A DNA stretch of 64,000 bases, from positions 15,912,501-15,976,500 of the forward strand of contig CM066916.1 in assembly GCA_033964015.1 (NCBI GenBank), read 5' to 3'. The position numbers were made by a program, and so were the translations under genes. How positions within the stretch are numbered: position 1 is the stretch's first letter; each line of letters starts with the position of its first letter. The DNA is from Scolanthus callimorphus. Lineage: Eukaryota > Cnidaria > Anthozoa > Actiniaria > Edwardsiidae. The notes beneath the pieces were generated by a model, which was not told the origin of the DNA, searched no databases, and saw nothing but the letters and a program-made list of their open reading frames with translations. Of the stretch, positions 44,086 through 52,833 are shown piece after piece.

Positions 44086-44259
44086 AAATTAATTTTATAA
44101 ATACATTTGAATTACAGAAAGGTTAACCCTTTCTGTAACGCATGACAATAAAATTTTCCGTTGTGTCCTTTCGCAAACAAACATTATTTCCACCTTTTAG
44201 AAACGTCCCACAAAAATAGTTCTCACTTGCAAGAAAGCTGTCTCCATTGGGCAGCGACC

Positions 44260-44393
44260 CTCCCTTTCCCCCCTCTAAAAAATCCATACCCCCTGTTGAG
44301 GGCCATGCTTTAAGCTACCCAACCTGGAAATTTGAATTGAACCAACCACCCTGGACTCCGGTGAATTGTTCCATGGCCACCTGGGAGTTTGTG
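44260..44393. repeat. CCACCCTGGAATTCC-type dispersed repeat, left flank
   Basis: Contains CCCCTGTTGAGGGCC, ACCCAACCTGGAAATTTGAA and ACCACCCTGGACTCC. The same vocabulary occurs at 52650-52800 and 57190-57385. It lies just outside the left end of the P-like transposon. Confidence 0.6.
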
Positions 44394-44399
44394 TTTATA
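44394..44399. repeat. Target-site duplication TTTATA (left)
   Basis: TTTATA directly abuts the left inverted repeat; the identical hexamer abuts the right one at 57186-57191. Confidence 0.75.
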
Positions 44400-44442
44400 C
44401 CAGGGACGTGTGAAGAGATGGACTGGCAACTGAATATATTAA
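44400..44442 (+). repeat. Left terminal inverted repeat of the P-like transposon
   Basis: CCAGGGACGTGTGAAGAGAT, then GGACTGGCAACTGAATATAT and TAA. Exact reverse complement of 57143-57185; similarity stops immediately after. Confidence 0.85.
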
Positions 44443-44573
44443 TGAATTATCGCGCATCGATGTTCGTTTCGCTTCAAGGCTAATTGAGTTTCTGTTAATC
44501 CGGAATCACCTAGGCAACTGTCTGTCAACTCACGGTGTATCCTGGGTCGAGTGCTTCTAGTCACAACAACAAA

Positions 44574-46124
44574 ATGGCGGACGAAAGTGATGACCTCTTC
44601 GACTCCGATGAATCGTTCTGTTTAGAGCTTGAAGATGACTCGGATTGTGATATTTACGAACTTGAAAGCGACAAGGATTGGGATACACTGGAATTTGAAG
44701 AAGTAGAAGAAGTAGAGCCGCATGAAAAGCCATTCGTTTGCGACTTATGTTCCAAGCGCTTTGTCACTCGTGGATGGCTCACTCGACATTTGACTTTGAA
44801 ACACGGCAAGCAAGGTTTGTAGCTCTTTAAAAGAGTTGATTTTCGACTTTTTGAAGACCTAAGCAGTAAATAATTGAATGTTGCCATATTACAGGACCAG
44901 CTCCGACGACTAAAGAAACAGAGCAAAAACATCGCAACAAGATCGCTTACGCAAACGGTATGTTTCGCCAAGTTTTAGCTGGGACGTCTATCGTAATTAG
45001 GCTGTTTATAAGCGTTCTTTAGTATTAACTTTTTCTCGATTTCTGTTATTTAGGAAGAGATGCACGCTATGGGAAAACAGATGCCGAGAAAGATTCATCT
45101 GCACTTCTGAAGGACGTTCTCAAGAAAGCTGAAAACTATGGCCCGTTCAAACTTAAATCCCGGCGAAAGGAGCCTTCTTGTGGAAATAAAGCGAGGCAGC
45201 TTGCACAATCTATTTCGGATTCCTTTGATAAGAATGCTGAGAAATTCGCATTGAATGCAGTGAAAACCTTGTGGGTTGCAGTGATTGCAGGTGATAACTG
45301 TAAAGTAGTCTCTTCTGCATTTGAAGAAGTTAATGCTAAATTTCATCATCTGAGAACCTCAGACATTTGTATTGAGCATTGGAAAACAGTCCTGAAAGAC
45401 ATGAACCTTGGGCCAGGAAGCAACCTTCTTTGTCAGTTTGTTTATGATGGACTTTTTAAGGAACTGTTGAACCGACGGGAAGCCTCTATTTGGAATTCTG
45501 AACAACAAGAAACAAAAGAGAACACATATGAACTTGACCACTTGGAGGAAAATGCACTGCGCTATGTGGCTGGGTATATACCACTAGCTATTAAACGGGA
45601 TGTTAACAAGTTCCACCCTAGCAACACCAGTCATGTTATCCATGCAGTTGATAAATGGATTATATCGTCAGACAAGAAGGGTAACAGTCCAAGTTCTTTT
45701 TGGACTACACCACCAAGTGGATCAAAGCGGTTGATAGAGGTGGGCTCACTCAAGTCAATCACAACTTCTACTTGTTTGTACGCCGTATTGAAGGTGTTCT
45801 CCGGAATATTTTAACAACTCCTTCCTGAGAAATTACAATGGTGGAAGCATCAAGGCTGCTGTCATAAATGAACTTCTAAGCTCAAAAACTCTGATCATGG
45901 CATGGGGACAGATAGTTGGAAGTATCAATGAGGGATTAAGTTACAAACTGTTTAAGCGTATCATAACTCAGTATGTGAACATCAGGGCAAGGGCATTTGT
46001 AGAAGCTTGGCTTCAGAAAATGCGGCATACTAAGAAACAGAATGTTTCGAAAAAAGGAGAGCAAGGACTTCGCCGGGAACTCCAGAAGTCACAGTCTGAA
46101 CATATATTGAACATATATTGTTAA
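44574..46124 (+). pseudogene. C2H2 zinc-finger protein carried by the P-like transposon
   Basis: Exon 1 (44574-44814): very acidic N-terminus (MADESDDLFDSDESFCLE), then one C2H2 finger CDLCSKRF..LTRHLTLKH; donor CAAG|GTTTGT. Exon 2 (44895-44957, 63 bases) and exon 3 (from 45054) follow with matching phase 1. Exon 3 encodes a long helical domain: ADAEKDSSALLKDVLKKAE-like start, VVSSAFEEVNAKFHH, DHLEENALRYVAGYIPLAIK, then GGLTQVNHNFYLFVRRIEGV (shifted frame), RNYNGGSIKAAVINELLSSK (shifted again), stop 46124. Two frameshifts near 45735 and 45820 break it. From memory the ALRYVAGY..GGL..xxxFR/VRRIE layout is a repeated, uncharacterised cnidarian protein type. Its place inside the transposon ends suggests a regulator or accessory of transposition, which is inference. 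Confidence 0.65.
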
Positions 46125-46596
46125 CAGACAGGAAATTATCTAGCATTGGGCTGTTACATTTTGAACTGTTTCACAAAATAATAACCTAAAAATTTTTGTG
46201 TTGTCTTTATTTTTGACCTTCCATAGCCCCTTATTCTTTGACCCAAAATTTCCACATAGATAAATCATTATTTTTTTTAATTTGGAGATCTGTGATCAGC
46301 CCATTGCAGTAATGATTTTATTCCTTGCACACAAAAAATCATTTTAGTATGTCATTTATTTATTTGCAAAGCATTTCCTTGGCACTAGCACTAGCTAGTT
46401 AATGTAGAATTATCAATAATGATTGATTTTTTGTTGTCATTAGTTTCTAATGCTAAAAATTGATAAAGGATCTAACTACATTTGTATGAAAGCACTAATT
46501 GAAAATGAAAACTACATTACAATGGCTGAACATTTCCTTTGTATAGTCTTCCGTGGTATTCTTTACACATTTTTTGGACGATAAAAGCTATATTTT
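46125..46596. other. 3' flank of the C2H2 gene, no gene
   Basis: AT-rich; AATAAT/ATAATA and AATAAA-like runs could serve the convergent 3' ends. Nothing else seen. Confidence 0.4.
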
Positions 46597-46724
46597 TTTA
46601 CAGCCAGACTATGAAGTCCATGGACACTAGAATGCTTTTACATTCATAAAAGATATCAACACGATGAATGTTTCAGGCATATTTCAGTTGTTCACAGTTT
46701 TCATAATCTGGCTGTAATTTTTGC
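46597..46724. mobile_element. Small MITE, copy A
   Basis: Ends TTACAGCCAGACTATG and CATAATCTGGCTGTAA are inverted. Interior CACTAGAATGC..TTACATTCATAA. Copy B lies 180 bp further right. Confidence 0.65.
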
Positions 46725-46904
46725 AACAAGTAATAAAGGAACAGTAGATAGCAAAGCCATGAAATACATTTTTAAACAGAATAAAATATGCCTTCTGCAT
46801 TATTTCAACATTGAGACATTATTCTAGTTGAATATTTGCTTTGTATACTTCTTGCATGTTTTGGCAGAAAAAACAATATTTCTTGTATTTGAAAGGTTTT
46901 TTTT

Positions 46905-47032
46905 TACAGTCAGACTGCAAAGACCATTGACACTAGAATGCATTTACATTCATAAGAGTAAAAGATATTAGCATAATGAATGTTTCCTGCATATTTCAGG
47001 TGTTTATAGTTTTTATAGCCTGGCTGTAATAG
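46905..47032. mobile_element. Small MITE, copy B
   Basis: Ends TTACAGTCAGACTGC and TATAGCCTGGCTGTAAT; same interior (CACTAGAATGCATTTACATT, GAATGTTTC). Both copies sit between the convergent genes of the transposon. Confidence 0.65.
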
Positions 47033-47341
47033 AAATACAATTAGTGAAATAGAATAAAACATGTCTTTTGTATTGAGATCTTATTCTAGTCTTAGTCTTC
47101 TCCTTCTTGCCAATGGCACAGCATCATCAGGGGCCAGTCGCTTGGTTCTCTGCTGGTCTCTGTTCCCGCGGCAGTTTCCCCGAGCAGAGGAAAGAGCACT
47201 TGAGCCGGCAACATGTAAGGCAAGGTAGTTCTGACGGAACTGACTGTAGGTGGGATTGTCATTACATCCTCCACATCTTCTTTGTTTAGCGAAGTACTCC
47301 TCTAGGGGATCCTGACAGAACTTCTCACTTAGAAGCATCTT

Positions 47342-47424
47342 TTCTACGCTCTGTGATATGAGCAATAAATACAGGACACAATTTACTTGGAGAACTATGC
47401 CTGCCCCGAGTACCAGGCTATGCC
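47342..47424 (-). repeat. Split direct repeat B2 (3' terminus)
   Basis: 83 bases beginning (plus strand) TTCTACGCTCTGTGATATGA. The same 83 bases are at 51265-51347. Confidence 0.85.
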
Positions 47425-47702
47425 TTTAATATCTATATTTAATATCCATATTTAACCACACTAACAATGACTTACAAGCAGTTTAAAGCCGTAAATATGC
47501 TATACTTAGATAAAGGTATTCAAAAATGTGCTACGCTATTACATGAATCATGATAACGCAAAAAGAAAAAATTAGAGCTACGTCAGGGAGGCCAGGAAAA
47601 CCCACACCAAAAAACCTCATGGGAAAAAGATGTGGGAAACCTGAGTGGGGCCAAGACGTAGACTCGTCCCCCCACAGGACAAAAAGTTGCTCTAAGAAAT
47701 AA

Positions 47703-48546
47703 CTACAGGCCCATGTTACTAGTTACCGAGAACATTTCGTGTTCAGAAACCTTGATATATCGCCTCTTAGTAAGGGGATTTTTCCAACCTGCATGTCTAT
47801 CCTTTAACTCAGGATCAGCTTCTTTATACCCTTTATTTGACGCGCCACCCGACTTAAGACTGTGTAAGCCATATAACTTAATATCCTCCACGAAGGGAGA
47901 TCAGATCTTGCAATGTATGAACGATGGCCTTCACGAAATTGATCGTTCTTGCGTTCAGTAATGAAAATTCCCAAGCCATCAGAAGAAAAAGTAAGATCTT
48001 TTACTTTGATATTAAGCAGTTCAGAAACTCGAAACAACCCTGCGTAGCCAATCAATAACACAAAAAGAAATCGAATCTCAGCTAAAGATGCTGAAGGCGT
48101 GTTATAATGTTCAGCAACTTTAACTATAGTATCATAAGATAAAGGCTCTTTAGGTTTAACTGGCCTAGCTAATTTCCTCTTAGCTCCTTCAGCAGCGGCT
48201 ACTACAGTTGGATGACTAGTAGGCGATGTATTGCCAGCAAGCCTGTGCACCCAGTTAATGCTATAAAGTGCAGTATCAATTGCAGAACAACCATGCCCCA
48301 ACTTTAAGGCGGATTCCGTCAAATGAAGCAAGTATAACCCAACGTGTAACGGTTGCGCTGGAATGAGACAAACTCCTTGCTTTGACAAGGCCCAGGAACG
48401 CCATCTCTGCCAACCATATGCAAAATTTGACGACGTACGAGGTGCGGTGGAAGACATGACCAGATCGAGCAAAGAAGGCATTGCTTCGTACAAGGAAGAG
48501 TCGACTAGCTGCTGCGCAGATCCCCATAAAGAGGAAGTAGAAATAT
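47703..48546 (-). pseudogene. Tyrosine recombinase of the retroelement, internally deleted
   Basis: Probable exon from an acceptor TTTTTATAG at 48547. N-terminal half: SSLYEAMPSLLDLVMSSTAP, SNFAYGWQRWRSWALSKQG (SAM-like domain). Catalytic part: LIGYAGLFRVSELLNIKVKD (first Arg), ERKNDQFREGHRSYIARSD, then a jump to EDIKLYGLHSLKSGGASNKG, RHAGWK and KRRYIKVS (Tyr). About 40-50 residues normally between IARS and the HxxR box are missing and the frame shifts there (near 47890). HxxR reads HSLK, so the second Arg is Lys. It would integrate the circular cDNA; predicted inactive. Confidence 0.75.
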
Positions 48547-48859
48547 CTATAAAAACAAAAAGAAAAGAAAAACAAAATAAATTGTGGTTTTCTAGGCTAA
48601 CGTAAAACATATGCTGTACGCAAGTCACGGCAAAGCAATGGGTCAATGCCCTTGCTCTAAACATCCTCGACCAAATCGGGAGGGTACCATAGGCCAACAT
48701 CCTTAATTACTCAACCTAAATGGGAGTTTATACACCTCGACCAAAGAGGGAGGGATAGGCTAATTGCCTTATACGCTCAGCTACATCAATGGGACAACAT
48801 TAACGCTTAACTAATAAAACATGAAATTGTTAATACCACCAGTAGTTAATTACCGTGCG

Positions 48860-50884
48860 CTAGTAACTACGACAATCTAGGCGAAGCGCCAGCATGTTGA
48901 AAGACGGACAGCCTGGAAATACAGAGGGCCTCTTGTGGTAAAGAGCCTTCTGGCCAGGGCCAGGGACAAGAAGATTAGGAATGCGAGGTAATGTTATGAC
49001 GTCAACAACAAACGGCACGAATCTAGATGGGCTATCGTGCAAGAAGGGCCAGAAAAAAGCAGACGGCCATTCTGGTATAATTAAGGTGCCGATTCCGCGG
49101 CATACGCGCAAATGCTTCACTGACGCAGTAATAAGGCAGACTGGCGGGCAAATCCAATTGTTCTCCGAACTCCAGTCTTGCGCAAGTGCATCTACAGATT
49201 CACAGCCTGGCGCGCAATAACGAGAATTATAACGGGGGAGTTGACTATTGTAGTACGAGGAGAAACGGTCCACAGTGTGGGGGCCCCATAAGCTGTCGAG
49301 GATACGAAAAATCCTTGTATTGATACTCCAGTCGTCTTTGTCAACAAATCTGCTAAGCAAATCCGCCCTTGCGTTCTCCTCACGTGGAAGCCATTGCACG
49401 CTAAGAGAGATATTATGCTCCATACATAAACGCACAGTCTGAATCGTGATAGCTTGTAAATGAGGCTTAGAGCTTCCTACTTGTAATATACGAGATGCAC
49501 CCATGTTGTCTACAAATACTTTAACTGTCTGCAGTGAAAGGTTACAAGCATACGACTTGAGAACGTTATAAACGGCCTTCACCTCACGATATGTAGAGCT
49601 CTCAGTAACCTCCCATTCCTCAAACATACCACGTACTGGGTTTCCGTTCATGGTTGAAATGTAGCCCCCGTATGCAAACGCACTAGCATCACAATAAATG
49701 ACTGAATTGCAAGAAAGACTGCTTCTAATAGAATAGCCATTAAATGCATCAATATTCTGTAACCAAAATTTGAGCTCTTCCATTAAAGCATCACAAAATT
49801 GAAAGTGAGAGTCCCATCCACAAGGCCTGGACTCTATAGCATAATACATCTGACGGGTGAACATTCGAGCGATTGGCCCAAGAGCTAACGATAGTGAAAT
49901 AATAAAACCCGCCACGCGCGCTAGATCTCTGAATGAGGATGAGCCATTGTCGACCAGTGATTTAAGTAACGACTTAAGTTTTTCTAGTTTCTTGACAGGA
50001 ACCTGGAATTGATGCTGAATAGTGTTGATAATAATACCCAGCCATTCCCCAGTCTGCATAGGTTGCCAGTGCGATTTAGACTCATTACAAGTTAGACCAG
50101 CAGAGGCTAAGTCTGAATGCTGGATAGAGCTAGCTGCGCATGCGGATACGTAATCGCGGTGACCAGATATACCATCGTCCAGGTAGACGAAGCAGTTATG
50201 CGACATTAGACGCCATCTCTTCACTAAGGGGCGGAGCAGCTTGGTAAAGCAAAAACAGGCAGTGCTTAGACCGAACGGGAGGACTGAAAAAGAAAAATAT
50301 CTAGTTGTACCTAAGAAATTCCATGAAAACCCTAGAAAGTCTTGATGTTCTGGTCGTATGTCTACGTGGTGGTAACCTGACTTTAAATCCCATGTGAAAA
50401 ACCAGAATGCCTCTTCAAAAACCTGAGCTAAGGAGGGAAGACCTTCATAACAAAACTTGGGTTTAACTAGATAACTGTTGACGTGCCGAAGGTCTATAAC
50501 TAGCCTCAACTTTTTTCCCTCGGCGACAGTCAAAGGGTTTACACAGCGAGGCGGAGACTGGTGCTCTTTAACACAGTTTTTAGCCAGTAATTCACATATA
50601 GCTTGTTCCACAAAGTCTGGATTACGCAAAGACGATCGATTATTCCGTAGGAAACAAGGAGGGGGAACTTCTAAGAAGGGGAGCCCATATCCGTCTTTGA
50701 TCATATCTAATACGAATGCTGGGGCGTTAAGGGTGTCTTGCCAGAACTGAATAGCGTTAATGAGCCCGCCCTTCACAGATGGTTCAAGTTCGGAAAATTC
50801 AGAAATCTTAGCACTTGAGCAAACAGATGGGTCAATATCAACATCATCACTCAGCTGTAAATCCTCATTGTAAGCGTCATCCAC
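48860..50884 (-). CDS. Reverse transcriptase-RNase H of the retroelement
   Basis: Open for 674 codons. RT: LRLVIDLRHVNSYLVKPKF, FFTWDLKSGYHHVDI, VLPFGLSTACFCFTKLLRPL, NCFVYLDDGISG (YxDD box), HWQPMQTGEWLG. RNase H: VIYCDASAFAYGGY, ESSTYREVKAVYNVL, VFVDNMGAS, EENARADLLSR. A C-terminal region (WGPHTVDRFSSYYNSQLPRY, ENNWICPPVC, IIPEWPSAFFW) resembles the segment after RNase H in DIRS/Ngaro elements. ATG 50884 lies 7 bases after the gag stop. Makes cDNA; appears intact. Confidence 0.9.
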   Translation of the reverse strand: MDDAYNEDLQLSDDVDIDPSVCSSAKISEFSELEPSVKGGLINAIQFWQDTLNAPAFVLDMIKDGYGLPFLEVPPPCFLRNNRSSLRNPDFVEQAICELLAKNCVKEHQSPPRCVNPLTVAEGKKLRLVIDLRHVNSYLVKPKFCYEGLPSLAQVFEEAFWFFTWDLKSGYHHVDIRPEHQDFLGFSWNFLGTTRYFSFSVLPFGLSTACFCFTKLLRPLVKRWRLMSHNCFVYLDDGISGHRDYVSACAASSIQHSDLASAGLTCNESKSHWQPMQTGEWLGIIINTIQHQFQVPVKKLEKLKSLLKSLVDNGSSSFRDLARVAGFIISLSLALGPIARMFTRQMYYAIESRPCGWDSHFQFCDALMEELKFWLQNIDAFNGYSIRSSLSCNSVIYCDASAFAYGGYISTMNGNPVRGMFEEWEVTESSTYREVKAVYNVLKSYACNLSLQTVKVFVDNMGASRILQVGSSKPHLQAITIQTVRLCMEHNISLSVQWLPREENARADLLSRFVDKDDWSINTRIFRILDSLWGPHTVDRFSSYYNSQLPRYNSRYCAPGCESVDALAQDWSSENNWICPPVCLITASVKHLRVCRGIGTLIIPEWPSAFFWPFLHDSPSRFVPFVVDVITLPRIPNLLVPGPGQKALYHKRPSVFPGCPSFNMLALRLDCRSY

Positions 50885-50890
50885 GTCTAG

Positions 50891-52157
50891 TCATTTGCGA
50901 ACAGGAGGAGCTGATTTCTGGCAGTTCGCAGCAAGGTGACCATACTCCCAGCACTAAAATTGAAAAAGCCATAAATTAACATATGAGGCATGATGTATAG
51001 GAAAAGGGAAAACCAATGGGAGTTTAAAAAACTACCTAGACATCGATAGTAGAATAAAAATTAACCGAAAATCAAAATTAACCGAAGTTTGCCTGGTACT
51101 GTTACAGGGCGAGAGTGAAAGCAAACTATGCGATACCGCATTTAAAGAGAAATAAATGACACGGCTCATTGGCCTGGAAAAATACTGCCAATGAGCGGTT
51201 GCTTGCCATTGGCTAACGCGTAGAAAGCCATTATCTCCTTACTACGTGACGGAGATAATTTATATTCTACGCTCTGTGATATGAGCAATAAATACAGGAC
51301 ACAATTTACTTGGAGAACTATGCCTGCCCCGAGTACCAGGCTATGCCAATCGAGAGGTAGAACAAAGCTAGCAAAAAGTATGTAAATGAAGAAAAAACAA
51401 ATTAAAAGTTATACTAGTGAATCACTTGTTGGAAAAACAAATTGTTGAATAAAAACGTTCTCACGTCAGTAATACTTATCTTGAAACATGGACCAAAAGA
51501 CCGGAATGAGGGATGATTCTGCATGCGAAACGTATCAGGGCGCCTGTACTGCTGGCTGGAAGAAGCCGGCTGAGTGGGAAAACGGCGGTCGCGTTCACGA
51601 TCACGGAAAGGTGTTCGTTGGCGCTTTTTCTTCTGATCTTTGACTTTCTTCTCGGCTCTTTTCTCGGATTTATGAATGCGTTTCTCGTCTGCAGAATCGG
51701 AGGCCAGGTCATCTGAGAGATATTGCTCTGCAGTTGCCCAACCAAATTCGCTTTTGTCAGCAAGTTTGATAACTTTCATGCGTTTTGAGACCAGAGTTAT
51801 ACCTTCTTCCACGGTCTTTTTAGCTTTATCCATGCTACCGGCAGAGAGCGAAGACTTAACATCTTCCAGTTTTTCTAGTACAGAGGTAGAGTGCTCAAAT
51901 TGTTGCTTGTTGCCTTTGCTCTTGAAGATGTAGGGATCTCGACGAGACCGCTTTACCGCCTGCTCAACCGACGAGGCATTCTCAGCAGCTAATTCCCTCT
52001 TTAAACCTTGAAAACGACTATCGATTACGCTAGTAATTTGCGAACTCAAAGCAGTTAAAATCGCTTGAGTATTAGGATCCAAAACAGAGGGACCTGGTGG
52101 CTGCTCGGATGGTCTCGAAGAAGCCAGAGAACTTGTGTCTTTATCAGAGTCACCCAT
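50891..52157 (-). pseudogene. Gag of the retroelement, two exons with a mutated splice donor
   Basis: Exon 1 (52157-51480, 226 codons): MGDSDKDTSSLASSRPSE, a coiled region (VLDPNTQAILTALSSQITSV), RRDPYIFKSKGNKQQFEHST, a Lys-rich part (KRAEKKVKDQKKKRQR) and SFRSFGPCFK. Exon 2 (50953-50891): CWEYGHLAANCQKSAPPVRK, stop. Joined, CFK|CWEYGHLAANC forms a perfect CCHC knuckle (C-x2-C-x4-H-x4-C), which strongly supports the intron. The donor reads AAG|ATAAGT instead of AAG|GTAAGT; the acceptor is AATTTTAG. The intron (51479-50954) contains repeats B1 and A2. Confidence 0.8.
51066..51347 (-). repeat. Internal B1-A2 junction within the gag intron
   Basis: B1 (51347-51265) abuts A2 (51264-51066) directly at TTTATA|TTCTACGC (plus strand). 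This is the circle-junction arrangement of split-direct-repeat elements. Confidence 0.85.
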
Positions 52158-52161
52158 TTTT

Positions 52162-52360
52162 CGAAAATCAAAATTAACCGAAGTTTGCCTGGTACTGTTA
52201 CAGGGCGAGAGTGAAAGCAAACTATGCGATACCGCATTTAAAGAGAAATAAATGACACGGCTCATTGGCCTGGAAAAATACTGCCAATGAGCGGTTGCTT
52301 GCCATTGGCTAACGCGTAGAAAGCCATTATCTCCTTACTACGTGACGGAGATAATTTATA
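52162..52360 (-). repeat. Split direct repeat A1 (5' terminus)
   Basis: 199 bases, on the minus strand starting TATAAATTATCTCCGTCACG and ending TTAATTTTGATTTTCG just before the gag ATG. Identical to 51066-51264. It contains TATAAAT and TTTAAATGCGG, possible promoter elements. Confidence 0.85.
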
Positions 52361-52410
52361 GACACCAGGGATTTGGAGGAGAAGCTTTCCCAATTCAACA
52401 AAAGAGTGAA

Positions 52411-52833
52411 CTAGAAGAATAAAAATATAAAATCTCTGTTACAAAAACTAGATATGGGATGCTCCACGCGCAGTGTGCAATGCTAGCATAGCATCACACA
52501 TAATGAAAAGTGGTATGTGGTTTAATTGTGGCATTTTTATAATGTAATCAGTGATGCAGGGGGAGTGATTGGTAGGAAAACTAGCGGGAAGTAGATATGA
52601 GAGCACTAGCCTAAATCTATAGTGTTTTTATAGTGCAAAAAAATTCACACACACCCTGTTGAGGACCCCAGTCACAGGTACCCACCCTAGAAATTGTGCT
52701 TACCCACCCTGGAATTTGGTATTTTAAGGGTGCCATCCCTGGAATTTCAAGCTCCATTTTGACCACCCACCCTGGAAATCCAGAGGTCCTCGACAGGGAT
52801 GCTAGCATTCATTTCTTTAGGGTTAAGCCTCAC
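52411..52833 (-). other. Transposase intron 5 with a CCACCCTGGAATTCC repeat
   Basis: Between exon 5 and the rebuilt start of exon 6. Contains CACCCTGTTGAGGAC, CCACCCTAGAAATTG and CCACCCTGGAAATCC (52650-52800), the repeat also found outside both transposon ends. Confidence 0.6.

Larger units (their letters stand above)
47342..52360 (-). mobile_element. DIRS/Ngaro-type tyrosine-recombinase retroelement with split direct repeats
   Basis: Minus-strand order: A1 (52360-52162), gag exon 1, B1 (51347-51265), A2 (51264-51066), gag exon 2, RT-RNase H, tyrosine recombinase, B2 (47424-47342). A1/A2 (199 bp) and B1/B2 (83 bp) look identical. Ends are A1 and B2 with no target duplication, as expected for tyrosine-recombinase elements. 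The host frame resumes exactly on either side (exon 6 of the transposase). Gag has a mutated donor and the recombinase is deleted, so the copy is dead, but the identical repeats suggest a recent insertion. Confidence 0.85.

Noticed and set aside
47342..51347. The 83-bp B repeat as a very long target-site duplication
   Set aside because: Gag exon 1 and exon 2 lie on either side of B1-A2 and form one zinc knuckle, and removing 47342-52360 restores the transposase frame. B is an element repeat, not host sequence.
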